Shown in pieces: positions 54,890 to 64,000 of a DNA stretch of 64,000 nucleotides. This DNA is from Mallotus nudiflorus (Eukaryota > Streptophyta > Magnoliopsida > Malpighiales > Euphorbiaceae). Numbering within the stretch: position 1 is the stretch's first letter; each line of letters opens with the position of its first letter. The DNA is taken from contig CANTUR010000009.1 in the NCBI GenBank assembly GCA_947683625.1, positions 4,849,501 through 4,913,500 of the forward strand. Reading direction: 5' to 3'. The position numbers and the translations under genes were made by a program. The notes under the pieces are model-generated. The model had not been told where the DNA came from, ran no database searches, and saw only the letters and a program-made list of their open reading frames with translations.

Positions 54890-55984
54890 TCTCCATCATC
54901 ACTTCAAGGCTAAACATTAGTTTGCTTTATTGAGGGAAGGCATCTTCTACTGAAATCTAGGAGGTGGTTGTTTGAACCCTTTATGGGTATTTTGCACCCC
55001 TCATTAGTTAGACCATGAAAAGTTTGGATGATTTCACCAACCTGGGTTATAGGTGTTAGAGTAGGGATTCCTTTGATTCCTTTGAAAATTGTTATGTACA
55101 TTTAACTACTCAATAGAGGAATCTAGAGAAAAACCTCCCTGACACTCTAGGGTTGAATGTCCTCCTCCATAATTCTCATAGGAATAGATAGCCATGGAAT
55201 TTGAGACTTTAGTGGATGCCTCCAATTTCTTAGTAATTAGATCAATCTTCGCATTAAAGAGATTTCAACTATCCACTTCATGCATTCTTATAACTTTCTT
55301 TGGTGCACTTCATTCTCCATGCCATTGGTAGTTGTTGGATGCTATAGTCTCAAGAAGATTATAGGCATCCTCAGGCGTCTTACTTATGAATTAGCCTTGG
55401 GTAGTTGCATCAATAATAATTCTCATTAGCTCTGTCAGGCCCTGGTAGAAGGTTTGAAAGAGCAACCACTGTGGAACCCTATGCTGAGAAAACTGTCTCT
55501 GTAAATCTTTGAAATGTTCCTAAGCCTCATAAAGAGATTCACCACCATGTTGAGTGAAGCTTATGATCTCTTTTCTGAACTTTGTTATTTTGTACGGTAG
55601 GAAATACTTGCCTAAGAATGTCTTTGACAGTGTATTCCATGAAGTGATCGACTATGGTGCTAGAGAGTGCAACCATAACTTAGCCTTATCCCTCATAGGG
55701 AAAGGGAATAACCTAAGCTTTATTGCATTAAGACTAACCCCATTCATCTTGAATGTATCACAAATCTCCAGAAATTAAGCTAGATGGGCATTAGGATCCT
55801 CGCTTGGGAGACCTCCAAACTAAAATTATAAGACCATTTGAATAATTACTAGTTTAATCTCAAATGTGTTGGCATTGACGGTTGGTCTGACAATACTATT
55901 ATGAGTATCTCCTGGATTAGGCATTTTCTACTCTTGAAGAGCGTGATTCCTACCTAATAGTGGTGGTGCTTGATCTTCAACCAT
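54890..55984 (-). pseudogene. Athila gag
   Basis: The likely start at 55984 gives MVEDQAPPLLGRNHALQE. PNPGDTHNSIVRPTVNANTF, FLEICDTFKMNGVSLNAIKL, RLFPFSLRDKAKLWLHSLAP, WNTLSKTFLGKYFLPYKITK, QHGGESLYEA-EHFKDLQRQ and VPQWLLFQTFYQGLTELMRI follow, all canonical for Athila gag. Near 55010-55040 YNPGW(stop)NHPNFSW has TGA in place of the usual Arg codon. Stops at Trp, Gln and Arg sites mark it as decayed. Confidence 0.9.
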
Positions 55985-56174
55985 CTTTTGCTTGTCTTTT
56001 TCATGCTTTTTGCACAATTTCTTGATTTCAGGGTTAATCTTCTCTAAGTTCGTCCCCTTGGATCAAGTGTTCATAAACTAGCAAAAGTTACCTAAAGAAT
56101 CAATTAGCATATTAAGTTAAAACTAAAGAAAGAATACTAGTCTAAGAAAAGTAAAAAAATTAATATCAATATTG

Positions 56175-56196
56175 CCAGTCCCTAGCAATGGTGCTA
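56175..56196 (-). other. Primer binding site of the Athila element
   Basis: The minus strand reads TAGCACCATTGCTAGGGACTGG, nine bases inside the LTR end. It corresponds to the Athila TGGCGCC-TTGCCGGGGA type (tRNA-Asp in the literature) with G-to-A type changes. Confidence 0.8.
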
Positions 56197-56205
56197 AAAA
56201 GTTAT

Positions 56206-57627
56206 TGAGTTTTAAACCCGCAAGTGCACGGTTGTGGTTGCAGTAGATAGATATCATTCCTTTAAGGATTGTATAATGATTACTAATAATTTTTACCTAT
56301 AGACTCAGCTAGTAAATTGAGTAATTTAATAAGGTTTAAAATTTAAATAGCAGAAACTTAATTAGAAGTAAAATCAAATATTTATAATCATAGAGCCTAG
56401 GTTTTGTTTCACTATTCTAATCTAATTATGTACACATCATTAAGCAAAAATCTTGAATTCAGTTAAGGGTAATTGCTCTAAAATACTTAAAGACTCTCTC
56501 AAGTTCAATTAAGTATGCAAGTATTAAAATCTAACATACTCTTATGATTAATAATTTAATCCAAGCTCATTAAGATTTTTAATAATTAATTTGTCACCAT
56601 AATCTACTATCATGACTACTTGAAGAGCTCGTTTACTCTCCTTGTCAAGTGATATAAGTTCTAAGTGTTTTAAGCTAATGAATTCCCCTAACTCTCATTG
56701 GTAAATTCATCCATAAACATGCAATAAAATAGGCCTAGAATGATGACAAGATAAATGTTACAACACAAAGAATTAACTGAAATTCAAATCAAATATAAAA
56801 ACTTATGCTCAAATCATGTCATACAATAGCTACTCCTAACCAAGACTCTGAAAGAAAACTTAGCCACACATGGCTAAAACAAAATCTACAAGCATAATTA
56901 ATAAGACAAAAAGATGAAACAGAAAATAAAATAAACTCTTAGTCTTTTCTCCTGGTGTTCTTTAATTTCAATCTAGCCACTCCCTTTAATCTTTTTGTCT
57001 CCTTGTGCTAAAAGGGTGTTTTATTCCTTATATAATGCTATGGTATGAAAAGAATCCCTTTTGATCTCAAACTCCTTATTTTCAAAATAGAAAATTTTTC
57101 CTTTCATAACACGATTTTTAGGCACAGCCGTGCGCTAATTCAAAATAATCTGTGAATTTACTTAGCATACTGCATGACTTCCAAAATGGGCAAGTTTATT
57201 AGTCGTGGATCATTTTAGGTTAGAAATCTTCACTCACTCATCATGGTGATGTTGTGATGTTGCTATGTTGATATTCAAGTGTAGTTAGCTTCTTTATGGC
57301 TCACACATGGCTTGGGCATGACTTAGTGCATGGCTTCTCCTCATTTGCTTTTTCATTACACAGCATATGCATGTCATGCTATATCAAAAACTTTATACTT
57401 AGCCTAACTCCTTTTGGATTCCTTGAGGCCCACACTAGGCATAAAAGACAAAATCAATTAAAACTTAAATAAAACTTCTCAAACATACAATAAAAAATAA
57501 GAATCCTAATTAAATACTAACTTATAAAAATCTCCTAATTAAACCCAAAAACTACTTAAATTAATTTATTCATTATTTAAAATTTATTAAAATTCATCTC
57601 TAACACACATAAATAATAAACATATTA
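56206..57627 (-). repeat. 5' LTR of the Athila element
   Basis: Starts TGAGTTTTAAACCC and ends AACATATTA on the plus strand, homologous to 45993-47375. It carries an extra CACACATGGCTTGGGCATGA and a short following segment near 57302 that is absent from its partner. Confidence 0.92.
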
Positions 57628-57798
57628 GGGAACAATGTCTGTGGAATTTTTGTTAAAATATTTTCAAATTTTTGGCAACAAGAGTGAAGACAAATATAGC
57701 CATATGAATGATATTTTAATGGCTAGACACGACTTAGAGAAGTGTTCACAATAAAATTCCACCAAAGATTAAAAGAAGTTAATTTTGGCTACACTTGC
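57628..57798. other. Host remnant between Athila and the Tat-like LTR
   Basis: 171 bp of AT-rich sequence that continues the DNA left of 45993. No feature is seen. Confidence 0.5.
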
Positions 57799-59451
57799 TA
57801 TAGATGGCGGGGTTTAGTGTGCGTCCAAGATTTTAGCAACCACGACACTGTTTGGGCTCAGGGCCATAGGGAATAGACTACTATATCACAAAAACATAGC
57901 ATGGAGATAAAAAGCCACCACCTAGGGTAATAACTAGGACAAATCAAAATGGTGGTACTCAATTCTCTAAAAGAAAGTTAGCACCATAACTAAGAGATTC
58001 TGGGAACATAATACTAACTTCTCTTAGTCTCGTGTTCATTTAGAATTATTTTATAAATTACTATCTTATTCTTCAATTACATGCAATTTTATTTAAACCC
58101 TAATTAAACATTCATTCAACCCAAAGGCAATAAGTCATAAAATTACATGTAGAAATGCATACAAAAGGAAGTGTCCTTATGTTTAAACTAGATTAATTTT
58201 GTTAATTCAAGTTAGAAAATTCTACAATTTTATTTAAAAGTAAAATGGACTAAAGATTGGCCTACATTATAATTGAATTAGTGAGCCTAAATCTATTTAT
58301 TTTAATTAACTAAGGAAATGGGCCTATTATCTACAAATTTTAAAGAAGAAATTAGATTATTAAGTGGGCCTAAGTCAATCTTAATTTTAACTTAAAAAAC
58401 GGAGCCTAAGTCTATTTACTTTAAAAGAAATAAAATTAATGAGTTGAGCTCAATCTAAATTAATTTTAATTAACTAAAAATGAGCCTAAGGTCTAATTAA
58501 TTTTAAAAAGAAATAAAAATACATTAGTGGGCTGAACTAAAGTCTAATTTAATTTTATTAATTAATAGTGGGCCTAAATCTAATTAGCCTAAATGTACCT
58601 AATTTAATTTCAAATCAATTTAAACCTAATAACCATTTTTAAGCCTATTTATTAAATGGGTTAGAACCTAACGTGGGCTTGAGGCCCAAACAACATGAGA
58701 ACTCAAAACAAAACCCAATTCAATAAATATACTAAAAATAAATCAAAACAATAATTTTTACGTGATTTTTCTAAAAAAAACCCTAATTCAATTTCATGCA
58801 ACCCTAAAGTTAATATACTACCATCATTGATTTTAATTGAATTTTACCAAATTGAGCCTATATTACTAATTAATTTTTAGTACAAAGAATTAAAATTCCA
58901 CTAATTTCCCTCTATCGGGGCTATTATAAACTATAGTGCAAGAAATTAAAACAAATTAATTACAACCCAGTAAAAGTAATGAACAAAATATCCCAGAAAA
59001 TAATAAACTTTAAATTCTATGGGGATTTCATAAAATTTAGTCCATGGCATCCCATGGATTCTTCAATGTAGCCACTGCCAAAATCTCACATCACCAGCCT
59101 CACATCTAGAACACCACAGAACACCAATAAAAAAAATAATAAAATATTTAATCAATAATGACTCAATCAATAAATAAAACAAAGAAATAAATAAAAAAAA
59201 AAGAACAGAAAAAGATTAGGGATGCTATGCAAATGTTGTTTAAATGTCCCTTAGATTGGGATTATCACCATTTTGAGATTGACTCTGTTGTTTTTTTCTT
59301 GATTTTCTGGACTTTAAAAGCAAAGAATTTATTTTTGTTGATTTCTCAAAGGTTTTGAAAATGAAAAAAATGAAGAGCTAAGGTTTGTGGCTTTCTGCAT
59401 AGTAAAGAAAATAACTAGGGATGTTTTTTTGTAGCTCTTTTATTTTATCCC

Positions 59452-61610
59452 TGTAGACGACGAGGTTTAGGGCACGTCCAAGATTTTAGCAACTGCGACA
59501 TTGTTTAGGCTCAGGGCCTTAGGGAACACACTACTATGTCACAAAGTTATAGTATGGAGAAGAGGAGTCACCACACAAGGTAATAACTGGGACATTTTGA
59601 TTGGTGGTACTCGATTCTCTAAAAGAAAGTTAGCACCACAACCAGGAGATTCTGGGAATGGAATACTAACTTCTCTTAGTCTCATGTTCATTTAGAATAA
59701 TTTTATAAATAATTATTTCATCCTCTAATTACATGCAATTTTATTTAAACCCTATTTGACATCCATTTAACCCTAGGCATTTAGTCAATAAAATTACACA
59801 TAAAAAAGGCACTCAAGATCGCGTTGTCCCTAAGTATAAACTATGTTAATTTTATTAAAAAGTTAGAGATATTTACATTTATTTACAAGTGATAAAGGGA
59901 CTAAAGGTGGGCCTACATTTTTTATTAATTAGTGAGCCTAGATCTATTTATTTTACTTTTTCTAAAAAAAGGGCTTAAGTCTATTCAATTTTAAAGGAAA
60001 ATTAAATTAATGGGCCTAAGTTTAACTTATTTTTATTTTAAGTGAAATATGGGCTTAGGTCTATTTATTTTAAAAGAAATGAAATTAAGTGGGTTGAGCT
60101 AAGTTTAAACAAGTTTTTATTATCTAAGTGGGTCTGAAATCTTATTAACCTAATGGGCCTAAATTGATTATTTAAAGTCCTAAGCCATTTTTTAAGCCTA
60201 TTTAAAGTGAGTTGGACCTAAGCATAGGCTTGGGGCCCAAAATAATATAAAAACCCAAAAAAACACAACTCAAAACAAATAAAACATAAAAAAGGGATCA
60301 AACAAACATTTTAGTGATTTTCTAGAAAAAAAACCTAAATCAATTACATGTGAACCCTAAATTAAGCTACTGCCACCATTGATTTTTTACCCAATTGAAC
60401 CTAATTACTAATTGATTTTATGCAAAAAATTAAATCTTTCACTATTCCCACTAATGGGGCTATTACAAACTATGTACAAAAATTAAAATTAAACAATTAT
60501 ACACCCATGAATTTAAATAACTACATAGAACACATAAATGCAAAATGAAAATTAAAACCCTAATATCTACTAGAAAACAATACAGATTATTCCATAGCAT
60601 TCCATGGATCTTCCATTCGTTTGAACACAGGCAGTATCCTCCTCAATCCACAATCAGACATTAAAATAAAAAAACGCAGAAACAAAAAGATTAGTAAAAC
60701 TGAATCAAATAATAAAATATCAATCAAGAATATTGTGAAATAAAAGAAAGAAGGGAAAGAGAAAATGGAGTGTTGTGCAAATGCTTGTTTTAGCCTCTCA
60801 GACTAGGATTTTCACCGTTAAAATTGAATTGTTGTTGATTCTAGGCTGGAACTAAAAGAATAACGAATCACCCTCGTTAAAATGAACCGTATCAAGAAAA
60901 CTAAGGCTTTGAAAGAACAAAAGAAATCAAAGTTTATGGTGTATAGGGCATTCTCAATAGCATTTGGATTTTAGGGTTTTTTACACAGTTAGGTTTTTTT
61001 TAAGTTGTTCTCTCTGGTCTTATCTTGCTGCTTAGGGTTTTTTTCTCTTTAGTTTTTTTCCTTTTTTTCTTTTTCTTTTCTGCACGCACGTAGACTCTTT
61101 GCTTTTTAAAGCAGAGTCTGCCTACGTACTGACTTCCTCAATTGTAGGAACAGACTATCTCTTCAAAACAGACTGATAACAAAATTTAATTTTGAAAGCT
61201 CCTTACGCATTTTGAACATGTTAAAAAAAATTTACTAATAATAATAATAATGTTAACTTGTTAACCAATCAAAACACTTAAAAATAGACAAAAAAAAACT
61301 AAGGAAATAGGCAAAAAAATTGAAAAAAATGGACTTTTAACGCATCGACATTGTATAATATTGATCGGCATTACATAATGCCGGTTGGCATTATGTAATA
61401 TCGGTCGGCATTACATGAATGCCCTAATTTTTTTAATTGCCAAAAGACCCCTAAAAAATTGACTTGTTTGTAATCAAATCCTAAAAAACATTACAATTTA
61501 GTCCTTAAAGTTTAGAAAATTGACAACCAAGTTTAATTTTTGAATAAATTTGATCATAGGGGCTTACATCGCAATTGTGCACAATTCCATCCCAAAATTG
61601 GGTGCTTACA
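59452..61610 (-). mobile_element. Solo LTR of the same Tat-like family, inserted in the LTR
   Basis: 2159 bp, TGTAGACGAC...GGTGCTTACA, flanked by a perfect 5-bp TSD ATCCC at 59447-59451 and 61611-61615. It is homologous end to end with the LTR that hosts it (GATTTTAGCAACTGCGACA, GTTAGCACCACAACCAGGAG, ACTTCTCTTAGTCTCATGTT). No internal sequence remains. Confidence 0.92.
61343..61432. repeat. Palindrome cluster in the solo Tat-like LTR
   Basis: CGGCATTACATAATGCCG (61366-61383) has 8-bp arms around CA. GGCATTATGTAATATCGG and CGGCATTACATGAATGCC follow in the next 50 bp. Confidence 0.9.
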
Positions 61611-61891
61611 ATCCCACTTTTCACAGACTCTGCCTCTCAGCTTTTAAAGCCTGGCCTAGCAATCTCTAAACCTTGCGATCACGCAGTGAAGTTGCATAAT
61701 ATTAGGAGCGAGAAGAGGAGTCTCAGGAATTTGGGTTTTTTTTAAAGTTTCAAAATCAAGGTAAAAAGATGAGTGATGGAGTTTTGAAAAAATTGAAGAC
61801 TCACACACACAGGGACATGTGGTGTCCTGGACTAATGAAAAAATGATAAAAAAAAATCAATTCTCAGCGTAAAACATTAATTTTTAGTGAA

Positions 61892-62012
61892 AATCGGCAT
61901 TCTGGAATGTCGACCAACGTCCGTAATGCTGATTGCCATTGCTTAATGTCGACTAGCATTACATAATGTCAGTCGGCATTACACAATGCCAGTCAATATT
62001 AAATGCCAATCC
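61892..62012. repeat. Palindrome cluster in the interrupted Tat-like LTR
   Basis: The same word family as 61343-61432: GCATTACATAATGTC, CGGCATTACACAATGCC and CGGCATTCTGGAATGTCG, more diverged. Confidence 0.85.
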
Positions 62013-62235
62013 ATCACTTTTTTTGAATTAAATTATAAAAAAGTTCCTCAAAAGTTTATAATTTTTGTAATCAAATCCCTAAAAAACCAACTTTGCAATT
62101 AAATCCACAAAATGTAGAAATTTAGTCCTTTAAATCGTGAAAATCGACACTAGAGATCAATTCTCAATTAGATTTTTATCATAGGGGCTTTCCTCACACG
62201 CGTACATAATTGCATCTCGAAATTGGGTGCTTATA

Positions 62236-62249
62236 GTTGCCCCCCTTTA
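62236..62249 (-). other. Polypurine tract of the second Tat-like element
   Basis: The minus strand reads TAAAGGGGGGCAAC immediately before the LTR start TATAAGCACC (TGTAAGCACC in the solo copy). Confidence 0.85.
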
Positions 62250-64000
62250 TCGCTGTTTGCTTGACAAATTGTGGCAAAGCAATAGTAGCACACAATTTCA
62301 AAAGAAAGAATTAAGGTACTTCATTGTATTCTAATTAACATGTTGATGCTTAAATTGCTGAGCAATTTTAAGCAAGATGCTATGTTTAATAAGTTTCACT
62401 ATATTTCCTATGGAATGTCTAGTGAAACTTATAAATTTTGCTATATTCCTTATGGAATGTCTAGCGACTCATGATTTAAGAACATGCTATAGCTCCTATG
62501 GAATGTCTAGCAATAATACCATACCTATTGTGCAATGTCTAGTGAACTACACTATATTCCCTTTAGGATGTCTAGTGATAATGGATTTTGTTATATTCCC
62601 TGTGGGACATTTTAACGAAATGAATGTAATGATTCTTGCCATATTCTTTATAGGATGTCTAGCGAGCCTTGATTTTAAAAAATTGCTATTGTTCCTATGG
62701 AATGTCTAGTAATAATATTGTAACTACTGTGTAGTGTCTTGCAAACTGAACTATATTCCTTTTAGGGCTTCTAGTGACAGTGGATTTCATTATATTACCC
62801 ATGGGATGTTTTAACGAAATGAATGCAATGATTCTCATTATATTCCCTGTAGGACGTCTAACGTGCCTTGATTTGAAAAACATGCTATAGTTCCCAAGGA
62901 ACGTCTAACAATTTGATAAATTTAAAATTAAGCTATATTCCCTATGGGATGTCTAGTGACAATTGATTAACAAAAAAAAATGTGTTATAACTATTGTTGA
63001 ATACCATAACTACTATAGTGTCTGGTGACAAAAGGTTTAAAAATTTCATGTTATAACTGCTATTGAAGCACATAACATGCCGAATTTGAAATTCATGTTA
63101 TGACTACTATGCAACATATAACATGATAATTTTAAAATTTGTGTTTCAGCTACTATGTAGTACCAAAAAAATTTTGAAATCTTTTAATTTAGAATCATGC
63201 ATGTAAAAATGAAAAAATAAATTATGTAATTATATTATGTATTCCGTACTTGACAAAAATTTCAAAATTTAAATACAAACGCAATTTATAATAATTCATT
63301 AATTGATTACATGAGTTATATGATTCAATTAGGAATTTAATCCTAATCAAGATGCAATTATGGATGAAATTGCAAAGGAAAACTTGATTTTGAATGCAAG
63401 CATAGTCAAGGGACCAAAATGGATATTTTCCATTTATAAGAAGCTTTCCTTGTTATTTTTCAATGCTATTCTTTCATTTCCCTCTCCATTTCTTCTTTTC
63501 TTTTTTTTTTCTTTGATTTTTTTCTTTTGATTTCTTGCTCATCCAAAGTTTGATTCACGATCCGTCAGATCCTATGGTTGACCCATAACATAGGGTACAT
63601 AGAGGTGCATAGATTCTAGCTGACCCAACCATTGTGCCTCTCCATTTTTCTCAGAACAACCTTGGACTTTGAGAGGGTTCTACTATACTTCCTTTGACTT
63701 GCCTTCACCTTCATAGGTGTATAGATATGGGTAATGAGGTAACAATTAGTAATCATAATTGATTTTAGAATGCAAATTAGTGTGTATATTATTGAAATTA
63801 GATAAAAAAATCACTCAAAAAATGCATTAAAAATTTAAATTTAACCTGGTCGACCGAAGGTTTGAAAATCCAAGTCGAAAATCCAAAAATCAATTAGCAT
63901 TTGTTCAATGCTAATTGGCATTGTACAATATTGATCCAGGATCTTTTTTCTAATCAATCAATTAATTAATTATTATTATTTCTATCCTCAAAATTCACCC
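62250..64000 (-). mobile_element. Internal 3' region of the second Tat-like element (runs off the window)
   Basis: Sequence upstream (minus) of the PPT. No coding domain is visible up to the window end. It contains the tandem array 62385-63010 and, at 63894-63940, further AGCATTTGTTCAATGCTAA and GGCATTGTACAATATTG words like those in the LTR clusters. Confidence 0.6.
62385..63010. repeat. Higher-order tandem array in the 3' UTR of the second Tat-like element
   Basis: A basic word CTATATTCCCTATGGAATGT..CTAGTGA recurs every 40-60 bp. Groups of these form a larger unit of about 198 bp: the string CGACTCATGATTT / CGAGCCTTGATTT / CGTGCCTTGATTT falls at 62465, 62663 and 62862. TTTTAACGAAATGAATG also recurs once per large unit. 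Confidence 0.88.

Larger units (their letters stand above)
45993..57627 (-). mobile_element. Full-length Athila-lineage Ty3/gypsy retrotransposon
   Basis: LTRs of 1383 and 1422 bp enclose, on the minus strand, a PBS, gag, protease, RT, RNase H, integrase, a tandem-repeat segment, an ATHILA ORF-1-like gene and a PPT. The order and the 11.6-kb size are those of Athila. A candidate TSD is AATGT at 45988-45992 and 57634-57638, but the right copy lies six bases beyond the LTR end, so it is not secure. Stops break each domain, while the integrase core is one open frame with its catalytic residues. Confidence 0.92.
57799..62235 (-). repeat. 3' LTR of a second Tat-like element, interrupted by a solo LTR
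   Basis: The left edge TATAGATGGCGGGGTTTAG and right edge AATTGGGTGCTTATA match the edges of the solo LTR inside it (TGTAGACGACGAGGTTTAG, AATTGGGTGCTTACA). Without the insertion it is about 2270 bp. On the minus strand its end ACTAAACCCCGCCATCTATA resembles the end of the 18017-20088 LTR (ATTAAACCCCGCCGCCTATA), which supports a Tat-type assignment. The PPT follows at the right, so the rest of the element lies to the right. Confidence 0.82.

Noticed and set aside
45988..57638. AATGT as the TSD of the Athila element
   Set aside because: The right copy lies six bases outside the LTR end defined by LTR-LTR alignment, so the duplication is not adjacent; kept only as a possibility.
37795..57798. 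A matching 3' LTR for the second Ty3 element
   Set aside because: I looked for the 37795-38394 sequence downstream and found only a vague AACAAGAGTG-AGA similarity near 57675; not enough to call an LTR pair.
57799..61610. Simple tandem duplication of a 1.65-kb unit
   Set aside because: The second copy has complete LTR ends and a perfect 5-bp TSD, so nested solo-LTR insertion explains it better.

Overview
The window looks like nuclear DNA of a eudicot plant, from an AT-rich, gene-poor, probably pericentromeric or heterochromatic region. No intact host gene was found. Almost everything I can assign is transposon sequence: Ty1/copia elements, Ty3/gypsy elements of the Tat/Ogre and Athila lineages, Mutator-like elements and solo LTRs. 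The one host gene is a decayed L-type lectin receptor-like kinase (LecRK), blown apart by later insertions. All element boundaries, TSDs, PBS and PPT calls were read by eye from the sequence. Family names come from recognised protein motifs, not database searches.

Layout. 1-5.5 kb: a degenerate Ty1/copia element on the minus strand (695-5302) between two diverged copies of another repeat. 5.5-8.1 kb: AT-rich DNA without genes. 8.1-9.1 kb: a hairpin MITE nested in a Mutator-type MITE that has a perfect 9-bp TSD. 9.5-34.9 kb: the LecRK pseudogene, whose four coding blocks (9531-9718, 12399-13800, 17820-18016, 34746-34917) are separated by a gag-only copia element (9724-12393, TSD AATTG), a 3.56-kb Mutator-like element (14215-17774, 9-bp TSD) and a 16.7-kb Tat-lineage Ty3/gypsy element (18017-34745, TSD CTATA/CTATG).

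The large Tat element has about 2-kb LTRs and a gag-PR-RT-RH-aRH-INT region on the plus strand. Between pol and the 3' LTR it carries an antisense, apparently multi-exon gene of the plant mobile domain (PMD) family, and short tandem arrays lie just before its polypurine tract. 34.9-37.8 kb: no gene recognised, several microsatellites. 37.8-43.3 kb: a second Ty3 element with gag and its own antisense PMD gene but no visible pol. 44.05-45.41 kb: an Athila-type solo LTR with TSD ACCAC. 45.99-57.63 kb: a full-length Athila element on the minus strand with gag, PR, RT, RH, INT and an ATHILA ORF-1-type gene. 57.80-62.24 kb: the 3' LTR of a second Tat-like element, interrupted by a solo LTR of the same family (TSD ATCCC). 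62.24-64 kb: the internal 3' region of that element, with a higher-order tandem array, running off the window.

How it fits together: the region records successive nested insertions and decay. The most interesting signals are the two antisense PMD genes riding in different Ty3 elements, and the clusters of short perfect palindromes in the LTRs, with a different palindrome word in each LTR family. The 3'-UTR tandem arrays next to the polypurine tracts and the reconstructable LecRK gene come next. Many in-frame stops sit where Gln, Trp or Arg codons are expected (CAG to TAG, TGG to TAG, CGA to TGA), as expected for old, methylated, silenced copies.
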